Shown: piece by piece, positions 55,601 through 64,000 of the stretch
How the letters are laid out: each line of letters opens with the position of its first letter
Position numbering within the stretch: position 1 is the first letter of the stretch
From: Bathymodiolus brooksi
Lineage: Eukaryota; Mollusca; Bivalvia; Mytilida; Modiolidae
Direction of reading: 5' to 3'
Length of the DNA stretch: 64,000 nucleotides
NCBI GenBank assembly: GCA_963680875.1
Contig: OY804577.1
Coordinates: 101,877,906-101,941,905 of the forward strand
Notes under the pieces: model-generated
Databases searched by the model: none
Seen by the model: only the letters and a program-made list of their open reading frames with translations
Told to the model about the DNA's origin: nothing
Program-made: the position numbers and the translations under genes

Positions 55601-58562
55601 AGTGACATGAAATGAAAAAGAAATAGCCCCCTTAGTTAAATGGTCTTTCCGGCTCCCTTACACATTTTTATCAGTTGGGAGCCCTTTTATTGAGGAAGGG
55701 GGTAAAATGCCATAGTCTCATTCAATAGCTGTTCTCAGCTTCTTCTTCCTTTGTTTTTTTTTATTTATTTATTTTTTTTTTTTTTAGTTGTATATTTATT
55801 TGTTTGGGTATGATTTTAATAATTTGAAGTAGAGGCAAGCTGAATATTTCTTTTTCATTGAAATTTTGACTTCAGTTCTAACCATTCAATCAACTATTTC
55901 TCAGTTTGAATTTCTTTTTGAACAGTTATTTACCATCAAATTATTTCAATGTTTCCATATTCAGATGGTCGTTGTGCCATTTTTACGAAATAATCCGTCT
56001 GCTGTTATGTTTTTTCAGCGGTTTATATTTCCCGCCAAAACATTATGGGAAAAATATTCGGAGCGCATCTGGGTTTTTCATTGCAGGTAATCCATTCGTA
56101 AAAATCCCAGGGTTTCCGTTCTTGCACTTCCGTCTGATATGATGTAGTTTGACCTAGAAACGAAGCTGCCTCGCTATTCTCGGCGAGATTTCTTGGAAAA
56201 GATCGATGTACAGACTGAAATTCGAACATGGGCAATTAGGTAAGTGTCTTAGAAACAGTTTGATACGACAGTGCCATATGTAGACAAGGTAAAAAGTGTA
56301 AAAAACACGGGGGTTTCCCAACCGAGGTGAGCGATATGGCGCGAAATATGAAAATGGAGTTGCTTACCTTCTCTCTTATACTGTATCAGTCGAAAAACTG
56401 TGGACACATAATACACGTATTATTCATGATGTATGACGTCTACTGATATTGTCAAATGAAGAAAAAACGAATGATTATGAAAATTTTGAAAAAGGAATGA
56501 TTTATATGAAAATTTTGAAAAAAGGGGGGGGGGGTAGTAGAGAAAAGGGGGAGGAGGAAACGAAATCCATGCCCCATGCGCCTGTGGTTTTAGCGGTGTA
56601 TGATGGATAAAACTTTCAAACTTTATCACACAATGTTCGTGTAATTTAACTGTAACACGACGAATGTTACTGGTGGAGCATGAACAACATACCATTCCGG
56701 AGCATCTGAGTTCATCCCATGTGTTGTAGTGAGCTGCGTGTTGCTCAATCTATAGTTTTCTGTGGAGTGTTTTGTAGATACTTGTACTTTTGTCCTTCTT
56801 CCTTTTGTCATTGCATTGTCTATCTTTCTTCGGTTTACGGTTTCTGACTAACCATTTCGTATCTTCAAACTTTTCTTAGATCAATAAATATAATGCATGC
56901 GTGCCATGCGGTGAGGGTGTGTCATAAATATAATACATGCGTGCCATGCGGTGAGGGTGTGTCATAAATTTTCTTAATAATTAATTGTATAGGAAATTTT
57001 CTTTGTATTCACTTCTACTTGAGTCGTCGTGAAAATTAGATCTATTCTAGTGAACAGAACGACAATATTGAAACATCTACAACCACATGGTTCACATCTA
57101 TTTATCAAATATAGTCTGTTTGATAGGTTATTTCATCAAGTTCGATTTGTTCATGTTTCAAGATAAAGAGGTACTGTTCCTTTTCGCTGGTTAACGTGGT
57201 CTTTTCCGCCAAGATTGGCGAACATGTTTCAGATGGTACGATAATGGTAGTTCTTTGACGATAATAAAATTAAAACAAATATCGAAACTATAGTTTTTCA
57301 CAAATGAGAGTTGAAAAGGGACAACAGTTTTTTGTCTTACATCCCTCCAAACTTGAATACATGATTCAGCAAACTTTTGTTAACTTTTTGTATATATAAT
57401 TAAGCTTATATTTTCAAAACATTCTATTTTTCCATAAGGAGGCATTTGCAGTGGCGGATCCAGGGGCGGGGCGAATTTTCCCTCCGCTCGGCCCAATTTT
57501 TTTTATTGCACTCCCCCCCCCCCCTCCATAACTTGAAATCCTGAATTCACCCCTGATTTGTATTATTCTATTTTAATTATTTTTAGATTTTAAGCGAATA
57601 ATGATTTCTAGTGTTTAATGGAGTGAGAATGTATTCTATTGTTTGTCTTTGTCATTATACCTGTGTTGGTCTCTAATGTCTTGTATCTGTTGATGGATTG
57701 TTGGGCCAACAGAGCCCACACTGGGTCTGTGTCTGTACATCTAGTTATCCTTCCTTCGTCGTAATGACAGCCATAAATGTCTCTATTATCATGTACATTC
57801 CTCTCCTGTAGGAAGTAAAATCTATATAAACCGTAGACGATTCGAGTTAAAGCATTAATCCTAAAAATAAAAAAACAAAAACTCCCAAAACTTGAGGAGC
57901 ACAAAATCAAAAGACTGGGATTGAGATCAAACATCTGCTGTTCACAGAGCTAGTTATATGTTGAATACACCTCGCCATGAACGGGGTTCAAACTCACAAC
58001 TTTAGTGGTGATAGACACTGATTGCACACTGAAGTAGTTGTTAATCCATACGATCACGACGGCTCCAATTCTTCATAGAAATTGGACTGGGAAAAATAAA
58101 TGATTTTATTTTGAAAATGGAAAGGGGCTTATAAAAAGAGCAAAAGTTATCATCGGGAAACTAGAACTGTCTGGTAGATTATTATGTCTCTTCATGAGAC
58201 AAGTCCTTTCCATCCTGTTACTTTAAAAATTACCAATGGCATAAAATGTACCGACAGGTATAATATAATAACAGAAAACTTTATTTAAAAAAAGAAAAAA
58301 GAGGAAATATTGCAGTTTTTTAATAATTTAAAATATTTGGAAAAAAAAGAAATGAAAGAAAATTGTAGATATATTTATCGCATTGACATATAAAAGATGT
58401 GTAAAGAAAGTCGTTGCCTAGAATATACTTAGTTTAAAATCTAACCTCTGGTTCTTTGGGTCCTACTAGACAAACCCGACCCCCTTGTGATGCATGTCTT
58501 GCTGCAGCTGATCCTATCAACCCTGCTCCAACTACACACAGGTCGTAAATATCATCAGCCAT
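43611..58562 (-). CDS. Gene B: peroxisomal FAD-dependent amine/amino-acid oxidase, complete
   Basis: Six minus-strand exons: 58562-58446, 57805-57661, 49537-49045, 47073-46958, 45666-45520 and 43855-43611; total 1263 bp, 420 aa, all GT-AG, phases 0-1-2-1-1. GAGLIG (12-17) is the FAD Rossmann motif. Arg58 and Arg61, Lys296, Cys351 and Lys382 fall where the monomeric sarcosine oxidase/PIPOX family has its substrate arginines, oxygen-activating lysine, covalent-flavin cysteine and carboxylate-binding lysine (alignment by eye). It ends Ser-Lys-Leu, so it is probably peroxisomal. Phe300 occupies the expected active-site His position, with His301 next to it. Intron 2 (8.1 kb) contains an intact Ty3 element, so a long primary transcript must splice across it. 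Sarcosine, N-methyl amino acids or cyclic imino acids are plausible substrates, but none can be assigned. Confidence 0.93.
44394..44636 (-). mobile_element. SINE, reverse
   Basis: Reverse order: TTTAACGCCACTTTCAACAC tail, GGTGGAGGAAACCAGAGTAC body, GTGGTGATAGGCACTGATTG head. It lies in intron 5 of gene B. The 111-codon frame at 44537 starts inside it and is not a gene. Confidence 0.75.
45008..45510 (+). mobile_element. Second pearl-like/Helentron-type element, three core repeats
   Basis: Opens with a 22-base hairpin GGCTCAGTGGCC-CCACTGAGCC. Three ~155-bp units follow (GACCTTCCA boxes at about 45077, 45232 and 45387), each with ACCAAGTTTC, TTTCAGAGGAGAAGATT and usually a GGCGGCCATGTTTGTAAAC box. 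It closes with GTTAACGGACGACGCACTCC. It ends about 10 bp from the exon 5 donor of gene B. Confidence 0.65.
45931..46082 (-). mobile_element. SINE 3' part, reverse
   Basis: GTTTAACGCCACCTTCAGC, GGTGGAGGAAACCAGAGTACC and TTTATCACATACTGTTGTG show the tail and body without a head. It lies in intron 4 of gene B. Confidence 0.7.
46253..46498 (+). mobile_element. SINE, forward
   Basis: Head GCAATCAGTGTCTATCACC and B-box region CTCGAATCCCGC, body TGATAAAGTTTGTCAGTG and TTTCCTCCACAAATAAAGC, tail GAAAGTGGCGTTAAACACC. It lies in intron 4 of gene B. The 143-codon frame 45917-46348 is made by two SINE pieces. Confidence 0.75.
46670..46790 (-). mobile_element. SINE 5' fragment, reverse
   Basis: TCACACAATGTTATATCTGG, GTGGCGATTGGTACTGATTG and a CGTATGATAGCATCATGG end match the head region in reverse. 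Diverged. Confidence 0.5.
47571..48216 (+). repeat. 67-bp direct repeats 579 bp apart
   Basis: The same 67 bases, starting GTCAACAAATAAAATCAGAT and ending AAATATTATAG, stand at 47571-47637 and 48150-48216, and once more at 265-331 in copy A. The sequence after each differs. They could be remnants of short terminal repeats or a local duplication, in intron 3 of gene B. Confidence 0.8.
49724..49942 (+). repeat. 5' LTR of Ty3 element (copy B)
   Basis: 219 bp, TGTTATG to CATAAAA, identical by eye to the 3' LTR and to both LTRs of copy A. Confidence 0.95.
50014..53964 (+). CDS. Ty3/gypsy Gag-Pol polyprotein (copy B)
   Basis: A 1316-codon intact frame with the same domains as the copy at 2129-6079: two CCHC knuckles, protease, reverse transcriptase, RNase H, integrase. 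It differs at five residues, including Gly to Val near the N terminus, Gly to Ser and Val to Ala in the reverse transcriptase/RNase H part, and Glu to Gly before the integrase zinc finger. None hits a catalytic residue, so both copies look equally capable. Confidence 0.95.
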   Translation: MPGDEAQPRNAVGIIVRIEPFEDTVETWTSYTERLEQYFEVNDIAEEKKVPALLTLLGGKTYTLLRNLTAPNKPKEKDYTTLVNLLRDHLTPKPIVIAERFRFHKRNQLQCESVNAYIAELRKLTEFCEFGLNLNDTLRDRFVCGLRNDQIQKKLLTIRELSLDKALEIAVAMETATKDAIELRNVQGDTPVHKVWGDRRRRNQGRSQPKLVCYRCNGTDHLADKCRFKESTCNQCHRKGHIRAACRSGGQKKKPQHRYQRVHALNHEENDDLEIYSVYSHGNDSIWIKPCVNGNVIPMELDTGSSVSVISEADYVKYFKGEKLEKSLLVLKTYSGEKLHSLGVLRVQVQYNDQCSYLNLYVVKRGGPALFGREWLKSIQLDWKMIKSLTIASDESKCDMTLKDILARRDEVFKDEIGCVKGIKAKLHLKQDAVPKFVKARPVAFALRPKVEQELDKLEKQNILTPVQVSDWASPVVPVLKKDGRVRICGDFKVTLNSCLQVDQYPMPKIDDIFANLAGSQKFSKIDLRQAYLQLPMDEESMKLLTINTHKGLYQFTRLPFGVASSPAIWQRTIDQILQGLEGVQCILDDMIVTGKTEQEHLKNLDNVLSRMQRFGLRANLNKCYFFKENVTYCGHEIGSDGLKKSQDKIDAILKVKKPENVTQLRSFLGLVQYYGKFLQNLATEARPLNELLEKTRKWKWTDQCDAAFENIKKLVTSDQVLTHYDPALSIRLACDASPFGLGAVLSHVMPDGSERPVMFASRSLSKSERNYAQIDKEALGIVWSVRKFYNYLFARKFTLVTDHQPLTSIFSPSRAIPATTAARLQRYALFLSGFNYDIEYKSTKRHTNADGLSRMPVQSCNDSDNLDAEEIFHISHFETLPVTSDAIARETRRDRVLSRVYEQVKNGWKEGNHDELLKPFYNRKSEITLHQGCLLWGIRVIVPAKLRSRIQDLLHEGHPGVVRMKAVARSYVWWPGIDSQIEQTVKCCDGCQLTQKMPQVAPLHPWEWPSAPWERVHVDFAGPFMDSMFLVLVCAHSKWPEVVQMKTTTSTKTIEALRMIFCRTGIPKQIVSDNGPQFTSGEFENFTKQNGIKHYKSAPFHPATNGLVERFVQTFKNSMRAMKQDNKILSHKIANFLLNYRNTPHSVTKETPARLFMGRDLRSCLSLVRPSVKDTVMKSQMDTVFQKSRPERSRYFKVGDRVIARDYKGKDHKWIGGQIESSDGPLMYKVKTDLGSTWRRHVDQIKPSKIAEDIAQNTPLIEEPSVKTTENTKTDVQTDNINDKPIDGPSTITAVQERRYPERIRKQTKRLITEI
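54204..54422 (+). repeat. 3' LTR of Ty3 element (copy B)
   Basis: 219 bp, preceded by the polypurine tract and followed by the ACAGG target duplication. Confidence 0.95.
56659..56873 (+). repeat. Dispersed ~200-bp bivalve-type repeat (copy B of 8796)
   Basis: Matches 8796-9010 within the large duplication. Confidence 0.6.
57449..57555. mobile_element. Micro-MITE (copy B of 9586)
   Basis: Same CAGTGG...CCCCTG termini and ATTTG flanks; two bases longer through its poly-C run. Confidence 0.8.
57938..58062 (-). mobile_element. SINE fragment (copy B of 10073)
   Basis: Matches 10073-10197, in intron 1 of gene B. Confidence 0.65.
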
Positions 58563-58908
58563 CTGACCAGTGTATCTGTTAATGTCATGTCACATGCCGA
58601 TAACGACATAATCGGTATAAATATAACACGGATATTTTGACCTTACCCTATCAACTGGGTTAATGAAACTATATTCTAGTATTCTCTATTCTCTAATAAA
58701 ACCAGCAAAGTTTAATAGCATTTCTGGGCCATATAATCAATCTATTTAAATTAATTTGTCGACAATCTCGTCATACCAGATTGTCAAAAACTTCCTGTTT
58801 GACAACGATTAATAATAAATAAAATAAGATAGAATTATTTAAGCCGATCAGCTTACGATAGGTTGCCGGGTTTTATTTCAAACAATGTATATACAATATA
58901 CTTATATA

Positions 58909-59397
58909 CGTATGTGGCCAAAAATATTGGCGCATGTAAAAAAAAATCCCTATATAATCAACCAAAACCATATTTTTTCAAAAAGTTATTGTGAAGTCAT
59001 TTCCTGATAGATTTTAACAAATTTTACACCAAAACATTTGGAATTGTCTATATTTTGCTTGTTTATTTGCTCATTATGTTTATATGAGTGGTTTTTATTT
59101 GTACATAATTTTTCCACAATTGTTAATTTTTAGGATTTATTTTTAGGTGGAAATATATAGGAAAATCAAAGTCTATTTTTATTTGTTGTATTTAAATTAT
59201 GTACAAATAAAAATCACTCATAACAACATAATGAATAAATAAACAATCAAAATATGGACAATTCCGAATGCTTTGGTGTAAAATTTGTTAAAATCTATCC
59301 AGAAATTACTTCACAATAATTTTATGAAAAAATATGGTTTTGGTTGATTATATAGGGATTTTTTTTTACATGCGCCAACATTTTTGGCCACATACTG
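58909..59397. mobile_element. Tc1/mariner-type foldback MITE (copy B)
   Basis: Matches 11044-11532 with TA on both sides, about 350 bp upstream of the gene B start codon. Confidence 0.8.
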
Positions 59398-59508
59398 TAT
59401 GTGTACTTTATCCCTCCTCATTCGTTGACAATATGATAAAACAATAAAAGAAAATTCAAAAACCCCTACAAACGACCAAGGCACGCTCAGGAAAAATCAG
59501 AGAATGTA

Positions 59509-60338
59509 TCGTCACGGTATGTGTTTTCGTGCGTCATCTGTTTTCGTTTTATCCATTTTATTTTGATTTCCACAGTGCACGCATTATTTTTGACGTGTCT
59601 TCCGGTTTCTATTTCTGGAACATAAACAAGACTGCAGCGTGACATCTGTAAAAGATGTTAAAGTTTGCTTTTAAAGACGTAAGTATCAAAAACAGTGAAC
59701 CTACCTATTGAACCATACTTTTTGTAATGCCAAAAATTTACTTCATTTATAAAGTAGCTAGAAAAAAATCCAGAAGGGCTATATAAAATTTAACTATGTC
59801 GTCTGCCTCTCAGACACCTGCTCTTCCTGTCATGTAACTGTCATGGGGTCACTGATCGTACTTGTAAACAAAAGAGCTGACTGAAATGTGCCTGTTTCTT
59901 ATATAAAATACATGTCACTTTGCAGTGCATTGTGGTTTCAGCACAAAAAAAAACATCTAAAGTAAACACAATTTTGAAAGTGGTCATTTTCAAACATTCT
60001 GTTATTTTATTTAGATGTAGTATGATTTGGTAGATGGCCAGAACCATGAAATTTTAAAACCAGCCATTTCCGGATTTTATATTCGTTTCCATCCCGTATA
60101 TCGGCCTTGTTATTACTTCACACGAAAACAAATGACGCCATTTTACTGACAACAAAAGTTGCCAGATAATCGAGAGTATATTAAAATACAAGAATGGCTT
60201 TAAAAACAATCTTATGTACAAAGAAATATTTAACTAGCCATTCTTTGAAAATTCCAATCGTCATATGAATGAAGGGTTAACACTGTTAATCGCTATATCG
60301 GAAAATCGATAATAGCACGAAAACCGATAACACGATGC
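59509..60338. mobile_element. MITE X1 (copy B)
   Basis: Matches 11644-12473, flanked by TA. Confidence 0.8.
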
Positions 60339-60523
60339 TATAACCACAGGCACTCGAATTCCGGACCCCCCTTTTTCCTCATTTGGTCCCTCCCGCGATT
60401 ATGCTATGGATCTTTGTCTGGAAGTATATCTTTGAACCATTTATCCATATTTTACAACATTTCGTGTTACAACTCTCTTGTTCTACTAACTTTTGTTTCT
60501 AGGTCCAGCTGCCTTATTACTTA

Positions 60524-61352
60524 TCGTCACGGTATGTGTTTTCGTGCGTCATCTGTTTTCGTGGTATCCATTTTATTTTGATTTCCACAGCGCATGCATT
60601 ATTTTTGACGTGTCTTCCGGTTTCTATTTATGGAACATAAACAATACGAAAGCTGACATCTGTAAAAAATGATAAAGTTTACTTTTAAAGACGTAAGTAC
60701 CAAAAACAGTGAACCTACCTACTGAACCATACTTTTTGTAATGCCAAAAATGTACTTCATTTATAAAGTAGCTGGAAAAAAATCCAGAAGGGCTATATGA
60801 AATTTAACTATGTCGTCTGCCTCTCAGACACCTGCTCTTCCTGTCATGTAACTATCATGGGGTCACTGATCGTATTTGTAAACAAAAGAGCCGACTGAAA
60901 TGTGCCTGTTTCTTATATAAAATACATGTCACTTTGCAGTGCATTGTGGTTTCAGCACTAAGAAAAACATCAAAAGTAAACACAATTTTGAAAGTGGTCA
61001 TTTTCAAACATTCTGTTATTTTATTTAGATGTAGTATGATTTGGTAGATGGCCAGAACCATGAAATTTTAAAACCAGCCATTTCCGGATTTTATATTCGT
61101 CTCCATCCCGTATATCGGCCTTGTTTTTATTTGCCACGGAAACAGATGACGCCATTTTACTGACAACAAAAGTTGCCAGGTAATCGAGATTATATTAAAA
61201 TACAAGAATGGCTTTAAAAACAATCTTATGTACAAGGAAATATTTAATTAGCCATTCTTTGAAAATTCCAATCGTCATATGAATGAAGGGTTAACACTGT
61301 TAATCGCTATATCGGAAAATCGATAATAGTACGAAAACCCATAACACGATGC
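60524..61352. mobile_element. MITE X2 inside Y (copy B)
   Basis: Matches 12659-13486 plus one extra base (CCAGGTAATCG against CCAGGTATCG), where copy B agrees with X1 and so probably keeps the ancestral state. Confidence 0.85.
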
Positions 61353-61591
61353 TATATATACATAAAGGTATGAAACAATCGTCAAAATACAAAGAGGGAA
61401 TCCTCGCTTCGACTCGATATTTTACAATAACGCGCCAGTTTTAAAAAGGACCTTCGCTTGTCCTCGTCTCAAAAATGATTTCCCTTCATTCCTATCTAGT
61501 TTATACGTACGAACAACAAATATTTATTGACGAAATTCAAATTTATTCTCGACGACACATCCAGCTTTCCTCCACTCGTGCCCATTCAGGA

Positions 61592-61920
61592 GCAATCGTA
61601 ATTACTCGGCCATTTTCGCTACCCTGCAAATAACCTCGTATGCATTAGGCGTATAAATCGCACTACTTTTCACATGTCAGTTACATGAAAGTTTGATAAA
61701 GTTATATTTTAAGCGATTTTCTATATTTCAATTAAAGTTTTAATTAATTTTGCATGATTAGATATTACTTAGTATATCTTCCATCTTGGATTTTCGTGGA
61801 CTATATTTTTGTGCGGCTTAACTTAACTTAACTTCTGGCAAACAATTTAAGAAGAATTTCTACTATGTACGTACGAGGTTATTTGCAGGGTAACGAGAAT
61901 GGCCGAGTAGTTACGATTGC
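61592..61920. mobile_element. MITE Z inside Y (copy B)
   Basis: Matches 13726-14054 with the ATTCAGGA duplication on both sides. Confidence 0.88.
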
Positions 61921-62112
61921 ATTCAGGAGGTCAGCCGAACATATTTTGTTTCGCGCTATTTCATTGGTCGGAAAGATTTTCGGAACTTTTTTAGCTTGTT
62001 CTTCGCTATGCACGGCCAATCCATTTCGTATCGAGAGGCCTATTAAGCGGGAGTTTTAAATAAGAATAAAAGTGGAAAGTAAACCTTTTCAGCCAATATG
62101 TTATATAGGCAC

Positions 62113-62721
62113 TAGCTGCAATAATGTAGCTCCTGTGACAAACTTGTGTCTCGGCAGAGCTACAACGCGGTCCCATTCCTCACAATGGAGCAAAAAAAAA
62201 GTTGCAGTTGAAACATAAAAACTCACTATTTACGCTTCAAACATTTCATTATAACTATTACTGATGATCCCAGTCCTTGTTAAATCGGTTTGGCTGAGAA
62301 ATATATGCTTTTCAAAGGTAGCAACAACCTTGTTCAAATTTATCGATCGTTTTCCATAACCGGAAACTACGGAAGGCGGAGCTTTTCTAAATATGGTATT
62401 TCTTACTACACGCATTCACGCCTAAATCGCCAAATATGGTATCGACATCCAAATAGTGAGGCCGGAAATGACGAAATTCAAAATGTTCAGAGAGAAGCTT
62501 TTTATTTTGTGGGAATTACATTCTAAAATACTGGTAGGTGATAAAAACTTGTTATAATAATGGACAAAGGGAAAGGTTATGTCTTATTATTGATAAATGC
62601 AGGCGTCAGAAGCTCTGTAAGCGAGCGCAAAAAATCTCGGCGGCTGCTCCATTACGTGTAATGGCATCCCGTTATAACCCTTGCGAGTAAGAGAGCATTT
62701 AGGGTTTTATTATTAGAACTA
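62113..62721. mobile_element. hAT-type MITE W (copy B)
   Basis: Matches 14247-14855, including its TATAGGCAC flanks. Confidence 0.85.
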
Positions 62722-64000
62722 TATAGGCACCAGAAAAAAAATGACGAACCTAGTGACATGGTAAGAATATTGTCTGAAATGAAAAAATGCACTTCAAGCA
62801 TAAATTTTGACGGATGACCATTTAATCACTGAAAAGATCAGAGAGAAAGGGACACTAGTTATCATAAAGCAAAAAAATCTCCTTTTTAGGCTTGTCAGAT
62901 AGGACTATACAGATATAAACATAACAACTTATGTCAAGCACTACATAAAATAATAGCAATTACAGTACATTTAAACAAACATGCAAAATAGATGTACTAT
63001 TGGCAATCACAAACAGCAATCCATGTGGCAAGTGCCTCTCTAGACAGCTGTTTGCAATCACCAACAGCAACTCAGTAGCAATAAAAAAGCAAAAATATGT
63101 TAAGAATAATCAATGATGGAAAAACATTTTGTATTTCTTCTCTGTTTAGGGAGTTACGTGTAAAATTCCAACTGTAATGGCCTTTGCAAAAAACATAGGA
63201 AAGAACAAAATATTCTTTAATTTACATGGGGGGGAGCATCAACTTTTTTGTCCCTAGGCTCATCACAAATAATTAATGACCCCCCCCCCCCCAAAAATAA
63301 TAAAAAAAAACAAGAAAAAAACCTCCTCTTAATGCAATTTCTGATGCCCAGTTTTGATTTAAACAGTTAAAATAAGTAAAACATGCAGGTATGCATTTTT
63401 AGTACTAAATGTTTCAATAAACCAATAAAAAAATACAACACAAATTTTGTCCCCCCCCCCCAAAAAGAGTACATTAGACCCAAAAATAATACGTGTCTAG
63501 GTACAAAAACATTTTTGTGAGTAATTACCCCCCCCCCCCCCCCCCCCCTTTTTTTTACATCCACAATTTTAGGTGTGTATTGTTCAAACTAGAATTTTTA
63601 TAATATTTCTTTCAGCTACAGAAAGAATTAAAGATCATAATTTGTTGCGATACTCATGAAAAGTTCTAATTATGTTATTTACCTGAAAAATAGAATGGAT
63701 ATGGGTAAATGTACATCATGTATATTGTACGTAAAACAAAATCCAACAACATACAAGGAAACAACCAGCTTCGCTTTTCTGCTTGAATCTTCAACAACAA
63801 ACCAATATATTTTTAGTTTAATAATATTTTATTGTACATAAACAATAGGATTGGACAGCAAGTTATACCAACTTATATGAAGTCCTCTCCTTACAAATTA
63901 TACACATGAATTAATGACAGCAAAACAAAACACAGACAATAGACATTTAAAATTTTTGACACTAGAAGAAAGTAAGTACAAGTGAAAAAGTGAAAAAGTG

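Larger units (their letters stand above)
49717..56587. mobile_element. Foldback transposon P, copy B, interrupted by Ty3
   Basis: Same structure and TTTTAG flanks as 1832-8724, in intron 2 of gene B. It lacks one ~22-bp G-rich unit (GTAGTAGAGAAAAGGGGG-type) that copy A carries twice near 8650-8685. Confidence 0.85.
47886..64000 (+). repeat. Right copy (B) of ~16-kb near-identical direct duplication
   Basis: This is the second copy of bases 1-16127, running to the end of the window without any sign of the match ending. It holds exons 1-3 of gene B, the nested Ty3 and foldback elements and the upstream transposon cluster in the same order and orientation. The match on the left may begin earlier than 47886, because base 1 of the window is simply where copy A is first seen. 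Confidence 0.95.
60344..64000. mobile_element. Transposon Y (copy B), cut by window end
   Basis: The left terminus CCACAGGCACTCG and interior match 12479-16127. The right arm lies beyond the window. Confidence 0.8.

Overview
The window looks like AT-rich nuclear DNA of a marine bivalve mollusc. The evidence is spliced genes with GT-AG introns, tRNA-derived SINEs ending in a shared GTGGCGTTAAACACCA-type tail, a pearl-like minisatellite element (a bivalve-typical design), a ~200-bp 'CCCTTTCGGAGCAC' dispersed repeat, and Ty3 and LINE retroelements. The exact species cannot be told from sequence alone.

The only host genes I can build with confidence are three members of one tandem family, all on the minus strand. 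They are six-exon FAD-dependent amine/amino-acid oxidases of the monomeric sarcosine oxidase/PIPOX type. Gene A (exons 1-3 at 10697..1160) runs off the left edge. Gene M is complete (38142..27484, 417 aa). Gene B is complete (58562..43611, 420 aa). Exon lengths and phases are the same in every member except for small codon differences. Both complete proteins end in Ser-Lys-Leu, a canonical peroxisomal import signal, so the array probably encodes peroxisomal H2O2-producing oxidases. Genes A and B are nearly identical over everything shared, while M is a clearly older paralogue.

Bases 1-16127 recur almost perfectly as 47886-64000, so the window spans about 1.34 periods of a ~47.9-kb direct repeat. 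Each copy carries the same 4.7-kb intact Ty3 retrotransposon in intron 2 of the oxidase. That element sits in the extreme tip of a 2.2-kb foldback transposon. Each copy also carries the same nest of DNA transposons upstream of exon 1: a 4.45-kb element with ~560-bp inverted repeats, hit by an 830-bp TA-target MITE and an 8-bp-target palindromic MITE. This is either a very recent segmental duplication or an assembly/haplotype artefact; the window cannot decide.

Between the genes lies transposon debris: a 5'-truncated, frameshifted LINE (17965-19398), an unrecognised 184-aa ORF (19507-20061), a 1.1-kb element with 5-bp target duplication (21526-22629), SINEs, a second copy of a hAT-type MITE (24786-25426), a 41-bp minisatellite split by a 1.5-kb insertion (25626-27478), and a Tigger-like MITE (39595-40533). 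The most unusual local structure is in gene M. The end of exon 3 with its 5' splice site has been amplified about seven times into intron 3 (34193-34480), giving an array of decoy splice donors.
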